A DNA stretch of 64,000 bases, from assembly GCF_023555005.1 (NCBI RefSeq), contig NZ_JAMJPJ010000006.1, forward strand, positions 1 through 64,000, read 5' to 3'. The position numbers and the translations under genes are program-made. This DNA is from Halomonas llamarensis (GTDB taxonomy: Bacteria > Pseudomonadota > Gammaproteobacteria > Pseudomonadales > Halomonadaceae). Numbering within the stretch: the first letter of the stretch is position 1; each line of letters starts with the position of its first letter. Of the stretch, positions 20,435 through 30,380 are shown piece by piece. Under the pieces are notes generated by a model. It saw only the letters and a list, made by a program, of their open reading frames with translations, was not told the DNA's origin and searched no databases.

Positions 20435-21456
20435 TCGGGCCGCTCCTGAGCGTCAAGCGTGGTGAGTTTTTGCGTCATCGCCGGACGCAGCGTTTGGCTG
20501 AGCCACTGGGCAAAGTCGGCGTGCTCGGGGAGTGCGGCGAGGCTGTCTTCTAAATGCATGAGAAAATCGGGCAAGTGTTCGAGATACCCGCGTTTGCCGT
20601 CGCGCAGCGTCAAACGGCAGAAAATCCCCAGCACTTTGAGTGAGCGCTGAGCGGCCATGGCGTGGCTTTGGCGCAAGAAAGTCGCCTTGTCCGTGGTGCT
20701 TGATAGACGACCATCGTCACGGGCTTGCTGGTAAAACTCGACCATAAAGCCGTCGAATTCACGCTGGGAAAAGCGCCAGTAGCGCCCGCGCAAAAGCGAG
20801 ATCGCATCGTAGCTTAAGGGGCCCGCCACGGCGTCCTGAAAATCGATCATGTAAAGTTGGCCTTGGTGCGGCATCAGGTTCATGGCATCGAAGTCGCGGT
20901 GAACAGTGACCACCGGCTGCGAGAGCGCTTGCTGGATCAGTGCGGTGCGCAGCGCACGCCAGCTCTCCGGCACCGGCAGGTCAAGCCAAGCGCGTAAGTG
21001 CCACTCGGGGAATAAGTCAAGCTCGCGGCCAAGCAGTGCAGCATTAAAGGCAGGTAGGGCGGCTGGGTTGGCGCGGTTTTGTAGCGGACCGATCAACGCA
21101 AGCGCGTCACGTGTGTGAGCGTGAACGGCATCCGCGTCAGTGAAAAGCGTTTGCAGCGGGGTCTCGCCCAAGTCATCCAGCAATAAAAAACCGGCATTCA
21201 GGTCGGCGGCGTGAACGCGCGGTACGGGAAGCCCTGCGGCTCGCCATTGGCGCGCAATGCTGACAAACGGCGTTGAGTCTTCTTGGTCGAGTGGAGCATC
21301 CATTACCACCTGCGTCTCGCCGCCTGGCAGCGTGAGGCGAAAATAGCGCCGAAAGCTCGCGTCGCCGCCGGCAGGTGCGAGGTGTATGTCGCTGTGTGCG
21401 AGGCCGTGTTGTGTCGCGGCCCAAGTTAAAAGGGCGTTTATCCGAGATGATGACAT
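20431..21456 (-). CDS. amgK: AmgK, anomeric MurNAc/GlcNAc kinase
   Basis: A 341-residue phosphotransferase of the aminoglycoside/choline kinase fold that phosphorylates MurNAc at C1 for MurU. Visible motifs are GGDASFRRYFRL at the N-terminus, the catalytic loop VVTVHRDFDAMNLM (usually HxDxxxxN) and the metal-binding MIDFQDAV. I start at the ATG at 21456, preceded by AGGAG; an upstream extension to 21534 would run into the lptD promoter. The pair amgK-murU is divergent from lptD, the arrangement known from Pseudomonas putida. Confidence 0.93.
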   Translation of the reverse strand: MSSSRINALLTWAATQHGLAHSDIHLAPAGGDASFRRYFRLTLPGGETQVVMDAPLDQEDSTPFVSIARQWRAAGLPVPRVHAADLNAGFLLLDDLGETPLQTLFTDADAVHAHTRDALALIGPLQNRANPAALPAFNAALLGRELDLFPEWHLRAWLDLPVPESWRALRTALIQQALSQPVVTVHRDFDAMNLMPHQGQLYMIDFQDAVAGPLSYDAISLLRGRYWRFSQREFDGFMVEFYQQARDDGRLSSTTDKATFLRQSHAMAAQRSLKVLGIFCRLTLRDGKRGYLEHLPDFLMHLEDSLAALPEHADFAQWLSQTLRPAMTQKLTTLDAQERPE

Positions 21457-21491
21457 GCAAGCTCCTGGCTGGTCGGGCATGATGCGAGCTG

Positions 21492-21497
21492 TATAAT
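21492..21497 (+). promoter_or_regulatory. Candidate -10 element upstream of lptD
   Basis: A perfect TATAAT lies 29 bases before the lptD start in the 70-base amgK/lptD intergenic region. No convincing TTGACA is found 16-18 bases upstream, so this is only half a promoter by eye. Confidence 0.45.
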
Positions 21498-21526
21498 ACC
21501 GATTCCCGATGCCAAGGATAACGAAC

Positions 21527-23974
21527 ATGGGCAAGCGATTTTTGCGTACCGCGCCGCTAACGCTCGTCGGCAGCCTGCTGGCAGGGGCCTCAAGTGCCGC
21601 GATTGCCCAGAGCGAGCCGCTGCCAGCTCAGGCGCTGGACTGGCAAGCCTGGGAGCAGGACGAAGCGGCGAACCAGGTGTGTCGCGGGCGCTATGTGATG
21701 CCGGGCTACCGCCTGTCGGCCGGCGATGACCCGCGTGAGCTGCAGGTGGAAACCAGCGAGTCCGACTACGCGGCGGACGGCGAGGCGATCCTGCGCGGTG
21801 ACGTTGTGTTGCGCCGTGGTGGTACGGAACTTGAAGCCGAGTACCTTTACGTGCCGGCCAGTCGCGAACGGGTCGATGCTGAAGGTGCATTTGCGCTACG
21901 CGATGGTCGCGCACTCTTGCGCGGGTCTGAGGCGACAATGTCGCTAGCAGAGGATCGCGGGCAGGTGAGCGACAGCCATTACGTGCTTTACCAAGAGCGC
22001 GTGCGCGGCCAGGCCGAGCGCTTAGAACAAGTGGGCGAAGCGCAGTATCGCCTGCGGGACGCAAGCTTTACCACTTGCGAACCCGGCGAGAATACCTGGC
22101 AACTGGTCAGCAGCGATATCCGCCTAGATCAAGCCAGCGGCTTTGGCACGGCGCGCAATGCGCGTTTAAAGATCCACGACGTGCCGGTGTTTTACTGGCC
22201 TTGGTTACGCTTTCCCATCGATGATCGCCGCCATACCGGTTTGCTCTCGCCAACGATTGGTTTCTCCAGCGACCAATTGGATTACACCCAGCCCTTTTAC
22301 TGGAATATTGCCCCCAATCGCGATGCCACGATCACGCCGCGTTGGGTCAGCGACCGTGGCCTGCTGCTTGGCGGCGAGTATCGCTACCTGCTTGAGCGCC
22401 ATGGCCGCGGTAGCCTTGAAGGGGCGTGGCTGAATAGCGATGACGGCGGCTCAGGCGGTGATGAAGGGCGCTACCAAGGCGACAACCGCTGGTATGTTGA
22501 CGCCGAGCATCGAGGTCGCGTTAACGACCGTAGCGGGTATCAGCTACGTTATGGCGCGGCAAGCGACGGGCGCTATTTTGATGACTTTGGCAGCGAGTTC
22601 GGCTCTAGCGACCGTTATGGCATGGAGCGCTTAGCTCAGGTGGATTATCAGGGCGAGCGCTGGCGCTTGGATGCTCGTGCCCAAGGTTATCAACGCCTGG
22701 ACGATCCCTTAAGCGACAGCGATAAGCCTTTCTACCGCTTGCCCAGCTTGACCGCTCAAGCGCGCTGGCAGCAGGAAAATGGCTTTTATCGTGAATGGAA
22801 CAGTAACGCCACTTATTTTTGGCGCGATGTGGACGAAACCTTGGTGCCCGAGCGCGAAGCGGCTACCGGCGGTCGTATTCACTTAGCGCCTGCGCTGGGG
22901 TGGCGCGTTGAGCGCCCATGGGGCTATTTAGCTCCGCGTACTGAGCTTTGGCACACCGCCTACGCGCTGAATTACGGCAATCGCGAAACGACACTGGATA
23001 CATCGCCCGATCGTAGTGTTGCAATAAGCTCCCTCGATGGTGGGCTCGTCTTTGAGCGCGAGCTGGATCTTGGCGAGCGTGATTACCGCCAGACGCTAGA
23101 GCCGCGAATGAACTATGCGTTTGTTCCGCGTACCAACCAAGTGGATTTGCCCGAGTTTGATAGCCGCGAACGCGCCTTCTCGTGGGAACAGCTATGGTCG
23201 GCTAAGCGGTTCTCGGGCACCGATCGGGTGGGGGATTTAAACCGTCTGTCGCTGGGCGTGCAATCACGGCTTTTGGCGGGTGAGTCGGGACAAGAAAGTG
23301 TGCGCATCGGCGTTGGGCAAAGCGTCTATTTTGCGGATCGCCGCGTGGGAATCGACGGTGATGACAGTACGTTGCCGGATCGCGACAGCGACAATAACGA
23401 CGTCAATCCGGAAAGTTATTACCAAGCGACTCGTGATCGATCGCCTTGGGTGGCGCGCCTCGATTGGCAGATTAACGACCGCTGGAGCAGCGGGGCCGAG
23501 TGGCTTTACGATGATCAGCGCGAGTTGACCGAACGCTCAAGCGTCGATCTTACCTATCGCCATCCGCGCGGGCACGTGGCAAACCTTGGCTACCGCTGGG
23601 AGATCGAAGGCTTTGACCCAAACCTGGTTCCCGGCGATGACAGCTACCGGCGCTACGCGCGGGAAGAATGGGATGTGTCGCTTGCGTGGAAGGCAAGCCC
23701 ACAGATTGATTTGATTGGCCGTTACCTGCACGATCAAACCAATAACCGCCCGCTGGAACAGCTTTTCGGCGTGCAGTGGAACGATTGCTGCTACGGGCTA
23801 CAGCTCGTTTGGCGCCAGTGGCTAGACGACAACGATACGGCCCGTGTCGAGGATGACTTTAACGACCGCGGCCTGTTTTTACGTTTTGTCTTCCGCGGCC
23901 TAGGCGGGGTTGGCCAAGACGCGGACGGCTACTTTGAACGCACCATTCCCGGCTATCGTCCGACGTCGCTTTGA
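21527..23974 (+). CDS. lptD: LptD, LPS transport outer-membrane barrel
   Basis: The 815-residue LptD precursor, which with LptE inserts lipopolysaccharide into the outer leaflet. It has a signal peptide (about residues 1-27, ending AIAQ), a periplasmic OstA-like beta-jellyroll (about 60-190) and a large barrel. Two cysteines in the N-terminal half (NQVCRG, TTCEPGE) and the Cys-Cys pair NDCCYGLQL near the C-terminus match the disulphide pattern of E. coli LptD. I use the ATG at 21527 with AAGGA upstream. It opens the lptD-surA-pdxA-rsmA-apaG-apaH series. Confidence 0.95.
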   Translation: MGKRFLRTAPLTLVGSLLAGASSAAIAQSEPLPAQALDWQAWEQDEAANQVCRGRYVMPGYRLSAGDDPRELQVETSESDYAADGEAILRGDVVLRRGGTELEAEYLYVPASRERVDAEGAFALRDGRALLRGSEATMSLAEDRGQVSDSHYVLYQERVRGQAERLEQVGEAQYRLRDASFTTCEPGENTWQLVSSDIRLDQASGFGTARNARLKIHDVPVFYWPWLRFPIDDRRHTGLLSPTIGFSSDQLDYTQPFYWNIAPNRDATITPRWVSDRGLLLGGEYRYLLERHGRGSLEGAWLNSDDGGSGGDEGRYQGDNRWYVDAEHRGRVNDRSGYQLRYGAASDGRYFDDFGSEFGSSDRYGMERLAQVDYQGERWRLDARAQGYQRLDDPLSDSDKPFYRLPSLTAQARWQQENGFYREWNSNATYFWRDVDETLVPEREAATGGRIHLAPALGWRVERPWGYLAPRTELWHTAYALNYGNRETTLDTSPDRSVAISSLDGGLVFERELDLGERDYRQTLEPRMNYAFVPRTNQVDLPEFDSRERAFSWEQLWSAKRFSGTDRVGDLNRLSLGVQSRLLAGESGQESVRIGVGQSVYFADRRVGIDGDDSTLPDRDSDNNDVNPESYYQATRDRSPWVARLDWQINDRWSSGAEWLYDDQRELTERSSVDLTYRHPRGHVANLGYRWEIEGFDPNLVPGDDSYRRYAREEWDVSLAWKASPQIDLIGRYLHDQTNNRPLEQLFGVQWNDCCYGLQLVWRQWLDDNDTARVEDDFNDRGLFLRFVFRGLGGVGQDADGYFERTIPGYRPTSL

Positions 23975-24020
23975 GCGGTAACGGGGACGATGAGTCAGGA
24001 TAATTAAAAGAGACGTTTTC

Positions 24021-25046
24021 ATGACGATGAGAAAGATGTTGTTAGGCCGCGCTAAATACCGCGCGTTAAGCAGTGCGTTAGTGCTTTGCATGGGCGCTGG
24101 TGTCGTCTTGACGGCCGAGTCGGTTGAGGCACAGTCGCAACCGTTAGGCGAGCGGCAAGTGCTTGACCGGATTGTGGCGGTGGTGAATGACGGCGCGATT
24201 ATGCAAAGCGAGCTAGAAAGCCGCGTAGATCGCGTTGTCAGCCAGATGGAAGCGCAAGGCAACACACCGCCTCCGCGTGGGCAGCTTGAAGAGCAGGTGC
24301 TTGAACGTATGGTGGTGGAAGAAATTCAGCTGCAAATGGCGCGTGATGCCAACGTAAGCGTTGACGACACCGAGCTTAATCGCCAAGTGCGTAGCATCGC
24401 CGAGTCGAACAACATGTCGCTTGAGGCCTTTGCCGACCGTCTTGAGGAGGACGGCATGACGCTTGCTCAAGTGCGCGAAGACCTGCGCCGTGAACTGTTA
24501 ATGCGTCAAGTGCAGCAGCGTCAAATCGGGCAACGAGTTTCGGTCAGCGAACGCGATATCGAGCGCTTTGTTAACCAGCAGCCATCGACCTCAGGCGACA
24601 CCTCGTTCATCGAAGAGACGCGCGCCCGGCATATTCTGGTGAAGCTTAACCCCACGCGTAACGAAGAACAGGCCCGCGCACGTGCCGAGCAAGCGCGCGA
24701 GCGCCTCATGCAAGGCGAAGACTTCGCTACTGTGGCGCGCGAAATGAGCGACGATAGCGGTAGTGCACTCAACGGTGGCTCACTCGGCTGGGTACGTCCA
24801 GGGCAAACCGTGCCGGCGTTTGAGGAGGCAATGCGCGAGCTCTCGCCTAATCAAGTCTCGGCGCCGGTGCGTTCGCAGTTTGGTTACCACGTGATCGAAG
24901 TGTTGGAGCGTCGCCGTGAAGACGTCACCGACGAGGCGCGTCGTGAGCAGGTACGCCAAGCGATTTTCCAGCGTCGCGCTAACGAAGAGATGAATGCTTG
25001 GCAGCGGGAAATTCGTTCGCAGGCGTTTGTGGATATTCGCCTCTAA
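24021..25046 (+). CDS. surA: SurA periplasmic chaperone with a single parvulin domain
   Basis: Chaperone for outer-membrane proteins. The 341-residue protein has a signal peptide (to about residue 38), the SurA N-domain (LDRIVAVVNDGAIMQSELE at about 48-66), one parvulin-type prolyl isomerase domain (about 197-295, ARHILVKLNP to GYHVIEVLERR) and the C-terminal helix. E. coli SurA has about 428 residues and two parvulin domains. By sequence the retained domain matches the second, active domain (P2): ARHIL...GGSLGW...FGYHVIE. The first is missing. The gene is intact with no frameshift. It lies 46 bases after lptD. Confidence 0.93.
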   Translation: MTMRKMLLGRAKYRALSSALVLCMGAGVVLTAESVEAQSQPLGERQVLDRIVAVVNDGAIMQSELESRVDRVVSQMEAQGNTPPPRGQLEEQVLERMVVEEIQLQMARDANVSVDDTELNRQVRSIAESNNMSLEAFADRLEEDGMTLAQVREDLRRELLMRQVQQRQIGQRVSVSERDIERFVNQQPSTSGDTSFIEETRARHILVKLNPTRNEEQARARAEQARERLMQGEDFATVAREMSDDSGSALNGGSLGWVRPGQTVPAFEEAMRELSPNQVSAPVRSQFGYHVIEVLERRREDVTDEARREQVRQAIFQRRANEEMNAWQREIRSQAFVDIRL

Positions 25047-26122
25047 TGCCACAGCGTGAGGCGACATACACTCCCTTGCCGGTGGCCATCACCACCGGCG
25101 AGCCAGCGGGTATCGGCCCGGAGTTGACGTTGATGCTCGCCGAAAGCGGTGAACTGCCGCCGCACAGCGTCTCCGTGGGGGATATAACGCTGCTGGCTGA
25201 GCGCGCTAAGCGATTGGGGCTTAAGGTCGAGTTGGTGGCCTGCCAACCCGGCGAGCCCTTGCCGCAAGGCCCCGGTGTGCTCCCCGTGTGGCCAGTGGCG
25301 CTAAACGCGCCGTGCCTGCCGGGGGTGCTGAATCCCGCTAACGCCGCTTGTGTGATCGCGACGCTTGCGCTTGCCGTGCGCGCCTGTCAAAACGGCCATG
25401 CCGCCGCGATCACCACCGCGCCGCTGCACAAGGGAGTGATCATCGACGGCGGCTTTGCCAGCTTTACCGGGCATACCGAATGGCTGCGCGACGCGTGCGG
25501 TGTCGACGAAGTGGTGATGATGCTGGCCACCGATAGCGCCTTGCATGCCCAAGCGCCGGGTTGGCTAGGGGCGGCGGATTTGCGCGTAGCACTGGTCACC
25601 ACGCACTTGCCGCTGCGCGCCGTGGCCGATGCGATCACGCCCGAGCGCCTTACCCGCATTAGCCACATACTCGCGTCGGATTTGTCCCGGCAGTTTGGTA
25701 TTCCTAAGCCGCGTATCGCCGTGTGCGGGTTAAACCCCCACGCTGGCGAGGATGGCCACCTTGGCCGTGAAGAGCTGGACATTATCACGCCCACCCTTGA
25801 GGCACTGCGTGCACAAGGGGTGGATCTGCGTGGCCCCTATCCAGCGGATACGCTTTTCACCCCGCGCCATCTGGCAGAGGTAGACGCAGTACTCGCGATG
25901 TACCACGACCAGGGCTTGGCGGTGCTCAAGTACGCCGGTTTCGGCAATGCCGCTAATATCACGTTAGGGCTACCGCTGGTGCGCACCTCGGTGGATCACG
26001 GCACGGCGCTCGATCTAGCGGGTACCGGCAAGGCCTCGCCAGCAAGCCTTGCCGTGGCGATTCGGCTGGCGCGTCGTCTGGCCGATCAGTGCGCCGCCAC
26101 CTGTACGACTTCTTATCTTTGA
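25046..26122 (+). CDS. pdxA: PdxA, 4-hydroxythreonine-4-phosphate dehydrogenase
   Basis: NAD-dependent enzyme of the DXP-dependent pyridoxal phosphate pathway. The 358-residue protein shows [24 protein letters not shown], the metal-site His in [21 protein letters not shown] and [13 protein letters not shown]. The ATG at 25046 shares its first base with the surA stop (TAATG). There is no clear ribosome site, so translation probably depends on coupling to surA. Confidence 0.95.
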   Translation: MPQREATYTPLPVAITTGEPAGIGPELTLMLAESGELPPHSVSVGDITLLAERAKRLGLKVELVACQPGEPLPQGPGVLPVWPVALNAPCLPGVLNPANAACVIATLALAVRACQNGHAAAITTAPLHKGVIIDGGFASFTGHTEWLRDACGVDEVVMMLATDSALHAQAPGWLGAADLRVALVTTHLPLRAVADAITPERLTRISHILASDLSRQFGIPKPRIAVCGLNPHAGEDGHLGREELDIITPTLEALRAQGVDLRGPYPADTLFTPRHLAEVDAVLAMYHDQGLAVLKYAGFGNAANITLGLPLVRTSVDHGTALDLAGTGKASPASLAVAIRLARRLADQCAATCTTSYL

Positions 26123-26139
26123 CCCAGGAATTTCGCTTC

Positions 26140-26955
26140 ATGTCTCACGTGCCGCAACACCGCGCTCGAAAACGCTTTGGGCAGAACTTTCTTCGCGACC
26201 CCGGCATTATCGGACGCATCATTCGCGCCATTGGCCCGCGCGACGGTGACCGGCTCGTTGAGATTGGCCCCGGGCAAGGGGCACTGACCGAGCCGCTTTT
26301 AGAGGAAACGGGCAAGCTGGAAGTCATCGAGCTTGATCGTGACTTAATCCCTGGGCTGCGGGTGCAGTTTTTTAATTACCCTGAGTTTGTGATTCACGAA
26401 GGCGATGCGTTGGCGTTTGATTTCGACGCGCTGAAGGGTGACGGCCCGTCGCTGCGTGTAGTGGGTAACTTGCCTTACAATATCTCCACGCCGCTGATCG
26501 TGCACTTGCTTGAAGCCGAAGACGCCGTGGCGGATATGCACTTCATGCTGCAAAAAGAAGTGGTCGAGCGTTTGGCGGCAGAGCCGGGCGGCCCCGATTG
26601 GGGACGGCTATCAGTGATGGCACAGTACTACTGCCAGGTGGAGAAGCTTTTCATCGTGCCGCCGGAAGCGTTTGTGCCGCGCCCGAAAGTGGACTCGGCG
26701 ATTGTGCGTTTAACCCCTCACGCGACGCTTCCCCAAACCGCCCATGATACAGCGCTTTTGTTTTCCCTGGTGAAGCAGGCGTTTGGTCAGCGGCGCAAGA
26801 CGCTGCGCAATAACCTCAAAGGCCGCGTGGATACCGATACGCTGGAAGCGCTCGGTATCGACCCCGGCCGTCGCCCGCAAACCTTAACGGTGGAAGAATT
26901 TGTGCGCATTGCTAACCGTGTCGCCACGGATGACTCAGGAGGGAATGAAACGTGA
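26140..26955 (+). CDS. rsmA: RsmA/KsgA, 16S rRNA dimethyladenosine transferase
   Basis: Dimethylates A1518 and A1519 of 16S rRNA using SAM. The 271-residue protein has RKRFGQNFL, the SAM motif [14 protein letters not shown], the catalytic VGNLPYNIS and [17 protein letters not shown] start at the ATG at 26140 because AGGAA lies nine bases upstream; an earlier in-frame start overlaps pdxA. Its stop overlaps the GTG of apaG. Confidence 0.96.
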   Translation: MSHVPQHRARKRFGQNFLRDPGIIGRIIRAIGPRDGDRLVEIGPGQGALTEPLLEETGKLEVIELDRDLIPGLRVQFFNYPEFVIHEGDALAFDFDALKGDGPSLRVVGNLPYNISTPLIVHLLEAEDAVADMHFMLQKEVVERLAAEPGGPDWGRLSVMAQYYCQVEKLFIVPPEAFVPRPKVDSAIVRLTPHATLPQTAHDTALLFSLVKQAFGQRRKTLRNNLKGRVDTDTLEALGIDPGRRPQTLTVEEFVRIANRVATDDSGGNET

Positions 26956-27329
26956 GCGCATTACCCATTCACGTTGCGATCACCGTGGACTACAGCGCCC
27001 AGGAGTCCAGTGTCGCGGAGGCGCGCCATGTGTTCAGCTACCGCGTCACCATTGAAAACAACAGCCCGCACAGCGTTCAGTTACTCGCACGCTACTGGAA
27101 AATCACTCAAGGCAGCGGCGCCTGCCAAGAAGTGCGCGGCAAGGGCGTAGTTGGGCAGCAGCCGCTGATTGGCCCTGGGCAGCGCTTTCGCTACACCAGC
27201 CGGGCCATTCTGCAAACGCCTGTCGGCACCATGGAAGGCGCGTATACGCTGCTGGATACCTCGACGCAGCGCGCCTTTGATGTGAACGTTGCGCCATTTA
27301 GCCTGGCGGCGCCGCTGGCGATTCATTAA
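26952..27329 (+). CDS. apaG: ApaG (DUF525) protein
   Basis: A 125-residue single-domain protein with a fibronectin-III-like fold, encoded next to apaH in many proteobacteria; its exact role is not settled. The family core is clear: [20 protein letters not shown], then [22 protein letters not shown] (quoted in part) and GTMEGAY. The start is a GTG at 26952 overlapping the rsmA stop (GTGA), with an AGGAGGG upstream. Confidence 0.94.
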   Translation: MSALPIHVAITVDYSAQESSVAEARHVFSYRVTIENNSPHSVQLLARYWKITQGSGACQEVRGKGVVGQQPLIGPGQRFRYTSRAILQTPVGTMEGAYTLLDTSTQRAFDVNVAPFSLAAPLAIH

Positions 27330-27377
27330 CGACGATGCACTCATAACACGGCACAAAACGTCTTCAGGGAGTTCTCA

Positions 27378-28193
27378 ATGAGCACTTACGTGATCGGCGA
27401 TCTCCACGGTTGCCACGCGGAGTTTGTCGCGCTGCTGGAAAAACTCGCTTTCAACCCCGACCGCGACCGGCTTTGGCTGGTGGGCGATCTGGTCAATCGC
27501 GGGCCCGGCTCGCTTGCATGCTTGCGTGAAGCTCAGCAGATTAACGCCCGCTGCGTGCTGGGCAATCACGACTTCCACCTGCTAGTGGCGGCTCGAGGTG
27601 GCGGTAAGCTGCGCAAAAACGACACGCTGGACGACATCTTAAGCGCGCCCGACCGTGAGACACTGCTTGACTGGCTGCAACAACAGCCGCTCACCGTGCG
27701 CGAGGGTGAAACGCTAATGGTGCACGCGGGGATTCTGCCATCGTGGTCGCTGGCGCAAGCGCAGTCGCTGGGCGGCGAGGTACAAAATGCGCTGCAAGGC
27801 GAAGCGTCGGGTGCTTTTTTGCGCGATCTTTTTGGTAATCAGCCGGATCGCTGGCGGGACGATTTGGCCGGGATGGACAGGCTACGCTGCATCGTCAATG
27901 TGATGGCGCGCATGCGCTTTATCACCGCCGATGAGCGGTTAGATTTTGCCGCCAAGCAAGGGCTCGACAGCGCCCCCGAAGGGTTTTCGCCGTGGTTTCA
28001 GTGCCCCCGGACCGATCGAGCGCGACTTTTGTTTGGCCATTGGGCCGCGCTTTCGGGCCAAACGCCAGAAGCTGCCATCGATGTCCACGCGCTGGATACC
28101 GGCTGCGCTTGGGGTGGGGCACTGACCGCATTGACGCTGGAGACCGGCGAGCTAACGTCAATACCGAGCCATGAGGCAGGACGTAAACCATGA
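27378..28193 (+). CDS. apaH: ApaH, diadenosine tetraphosphatase
   Basis: Hydrolyses Ap4A symmetrically to two ADP and also decaps Np4-RNA. The 271-residue metallophosphatase has [22 protein letters not shown] and [10 protein letters not shown] metal motifs, and [11 protein letters not shown] downstream. It is 48 bases after apaG and overlaps cca by four bases (ATGA), an extension of the usual apaG-apaH unit. Confidence 0.95.
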   Translation: MSTYVIGDLHGCHAEFVALLEKLAFNPDRDRLWLVGDLVNRGPGSLACLREAQQINARCVLGNHDFHLLVAARGGGKLRKNDTLDDILSAPDRETLLDWLQQQPLTVREGETLMVHAGILPSWSLAQAQSLGGEVQNALQGEASGAFLRDLFGNQPDRWRDDLAGMDRLRCIVNVMARMRFITADERLDFAAKQGLDSAPEGFSPWFQCPRTDRARLLFGHWAALSGQTPEAAIDVHALDTGCAWGGALTALTLETGELTSIPSHEAGRKP

Positions 28194-29335
28194 GCGCAAC
28201 GCGCGAGCAAGGTTCGTGGCGAGACCCTTTGCTAAAAGGACTTGAGGTGTATCGCGTCGGCGGGGCAGTACGCGATGCGTTGCTCGGCTGGCCGGTCTAT
28301 GACAACGACTGGGTGGTGGTCGGCGCCACGCCCGAAATGATGCGCGCACGTGGCTTCAAGCCGGTAGGGCGCGATTTCCCCGTTTTCCTTCACCCGGACA
28401 CCGCTGAGGAGTATGCCCTGGCGCGCACCGAGCGTAAGGCCGGGCACGGTTATGTCGGCTTTGAGGTGCACGCAAGCCCCGATGTCACGCTGGAAGAGGA
28501 TTTGCAGCGCCGCGATTTAACCATCAACGCCATGGCTGAAGCGCCAACCGGCGATATTATCGACCCGTATGGTGGGCGCCAAGATATTGAGGCGCGCGTG
28601 CTGCGCCATGTGTCGGACGCGTTCAGCGAAGACCCGCTTCGCGTACTGCGCACCGCGCGCTTTTTGGCCCGCTACGCCGAGCGTGGCTTTCGCATTGCCG
28701 AAGAGACTCAAGCGCTGATGGCGCAGGTGAGCGAGAGCGGCGAGCTTGAGCATTTGGCCGCCGAGCGGGTTTGGGTAGAGAGCGAGAAAGCGCTGGGTGA
28801 ACCGGTACCCAAGGCGTATTTTCAAGCGCTAAAGGCGTGCGGGGCACTTGAGGTGTGGTTTCCCGAGCTCGCAGGCGATGCCTTCGACGAGGGTGTGGCG
28901 GCCATGGCGCAGGTGCCTGAGCACGGGGCGACTCAGTCGCACTGGCGCTACGCGCGGCTGGTGTCAGCACTTGACGACCACCAACGCGACGCCCTTGCCG
29001 CGCGGCTCAAGCTGCCTAAGGCGGTCGCACAGCTGGCTACGCACAGCGCGCTCACCCAGCGCTTTTTAGCGGGTGCGCAAACGCCTGACGCGGCACTCAA
29101 GTGGCTGGCACGGCTGGATGGCTGGCGCAGGCCCGAACAAGTGGCAACCCAGTTGGCACTGGTGGAAGTGCTTTCGCCATCGCAAGCGGCAACGTTGCGC
29201 TTCGCGTGGCAGCAGGCCGCCGCCGTTAGCCCCAAAGCGCTGGTGGACGCGGGCTATCAAGGCGCAGAAATTGGTAAGGCGCTGGATCAAGAGCGCCTGG
29301 TCGCCATTCAGCGAGCGCTATCGGCAGGGGGGTAA
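28190..29335 (+). CDS. cca: Cca, CCA-adding tRNA nucleotidyltransferase lacking the HD domain
   Basis: Adds or repairs the CCA end of tRNA. The class II head domain is intact: [13 protein letters not shown], the metal site YDNDWVVVG (DxD), [10 protein letters not shown] and [17 protein letters not shown], then [11 protein letters not shown]. The 381-residue length is shorter than the E. coli enzyme (412 residues), and I see no His-Asp dyad of the C-terminal HD phosphohydrolase. It should therefore act as nucleotidyltransferase only. It overlaps the apaH stop by four bases. Confidence 0.93.
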   Translation: MSATREQGSWRDPLLKGLEVYRVGGAVRDALLGWPVYDNDWVVVGATPEMMRARGFKPVGRDFPVFLHPDTAEEYALARTERKAGHGYVGFEVHASPDVTLEEDLQRRDLTINAMAEAPTGDIIDPYGGRQDIEARVLRHVSDAFSEDPLRVLRTARFLARYAERGFRIAEETQALMAQVSESGELEHLAAERVWVESEKALGEPVPKAYFQALKACGALEVWFPELAGDAFDEGVAAMAQVPEHGATQSHWRYARLVSALDDHQRDALAARLKLPKAVAQLATHSALTQRFLAGAQTPDAALKWLARLDGWRRPEQVATQLALVEVLSPSQAATLRFAWQQAAAVSPKALVDAGYQGAEIGKALDQERLVAIQRALSAGG

Positions 29336-29356
29336 CATATAGGCGCTTACGTGGCG

Positions 29357-29902
29357 TTAGCGCGCAGCGGCAAGCGCGATGGGGTCAGCCTGAGAGATCA
29401 AACGCCCGCGCCAAGTGAAATCCACCGGCCAGAGCCGCTGCGCGCCGAGATCAAAACGCTGCCATAAGGTGGTGTAGAGCGTGCCACAAGCCGGGTGTCT
29501 CTCACTGGGTAAAAGTTCCGCGAGCGGCTGTAACACAAAAGCGTTGCGCGTGATTTCGTCGCGGGGAAGCGTCACGCCCTCGATAACGCCGCAGCGTGCG
29601 CCGACGGTCAATAGGTCGATATCCAGCGCGCGTGGACTAAACTTGGGTGTGTTTGAGCATCGGCCGTGCTCGGCTTCCAAGCGTTTGGCCCATGCCTGAA
29701 GCTCTCCCGGCGAGGCGTCGCTTTCAAATGCCACCACCAGATTGTAAAAGTTGCGGCTGTCGTCAAAGCCGACCGGCTCGCTCTCAAATACGCGTGAGAT
29801 CTTAAGTGCGCCAAAGCGTGCCGTTAGGGCATCCAGGCAGAGGCGAATATGGCGAGCGGGGTCGATATTGCTGCCCAGGCTGACGGTCACTTGTTGCATC
29901 AC
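29357..29902 (-). CDS. folK: FolK, HPPK of folate synthesis
   Basis: Transfers pyrophosphate from ATP to 6-hydroxymethyl-dihydropterin. Diagnostic motifs are SLGSNI near the N-terminus, the FYNLV stretch and SPRALDIDLL with its metal-binding Asp pair. At 181 residues it is slightly longer than the minimal family length, with a C-terminal tail rich in basic and small residues. The start overlaps the folB stop (ATGA), and the two form a short minus-strand operon converging on cca. Confidence 0.93.
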   Translation of the reverse strand: MMQQVTVSLGSNIDPARHIRLCLDALTARFGALKISRVFESEPVGFDDSRNFYNLVVAFESDASPGELQAWAKRLEAEHGRCSNTPKFSPRALDIDLLTVGARCGVIEGVTLPRDEITRNAFVLQPLAELLPSERHPACGTLYTTLWQRFDLGAQRLWPVDFTWRGRLISQADPIALAAAR

Positions 29903-30267
29903 GCGTTCTCGTTCGGCAGGGTGCCGCGGCGGATGGTCAGCCCGACGCTGCGCGCACTGGGCACCGCCCCCGGTTTGCGCACGGTAAGCTCAAGCCAAGT
30001 AAGGGGGAACTCATGTCGCAGGGTTTCAACAAGACGCTCAGCGAAGGTTTCGACCAGCGCAAACCGGTGTTCGCGGGCAAAATGCTGAATGCGCTGGCAG
30101 ATCGCGGCATAATCCAGAGTAAGGCGTAAGTCGTCGCTGGCCGCCGCCGGGCGAATGTTGGTGGCAAGTACCAGATCCAGGCTAAGTGACTGTGAAATGG
30201 TGCGCTCCCACTCATATACGCCGATCACGGTGTCGACGTCGAGCGCTTCGATAAAGATGCGATCCAT
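29899..30267 (-). CDS. folB: FolB, dihydroneopterin aldolase
   Basis: A 122-residue homologue of the aldolase/epimerase that forms 6-hydroxymethyl-dihydropterin. The substrate-binding Glu lies in VIGVYEWER and the catalytic Lys in VRKPGAVPSARSVG. It is the first gene of the folB-folK pair and is divergent from plsY over 113 bases, the order folB/plsY seen in many gammaproteobacteria. Confidence 0.94.
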   Translation of the reverse strand: MDRIFIEALDVDTVIGVYEWERTISQSLSLDLVLATNIRPAAASDDLRLTLDYAAICQRIQHFAREHRFALVETFAERLVETLRHEFPLTWLELTVRKPGAVPSARSVGLTIRRGTLPNENA

Positions 30268-30380
30268 AAACTTTCCCCTGCGATAAGTCAGGAATTGTAC
30301 TTGAGGCGGGCGGGAAACGACAGTCGCCCGCCAGCAAAATCCGCAGGCGCAGGGCAGTGGGTAAATAAGGGGAAAGCGCC

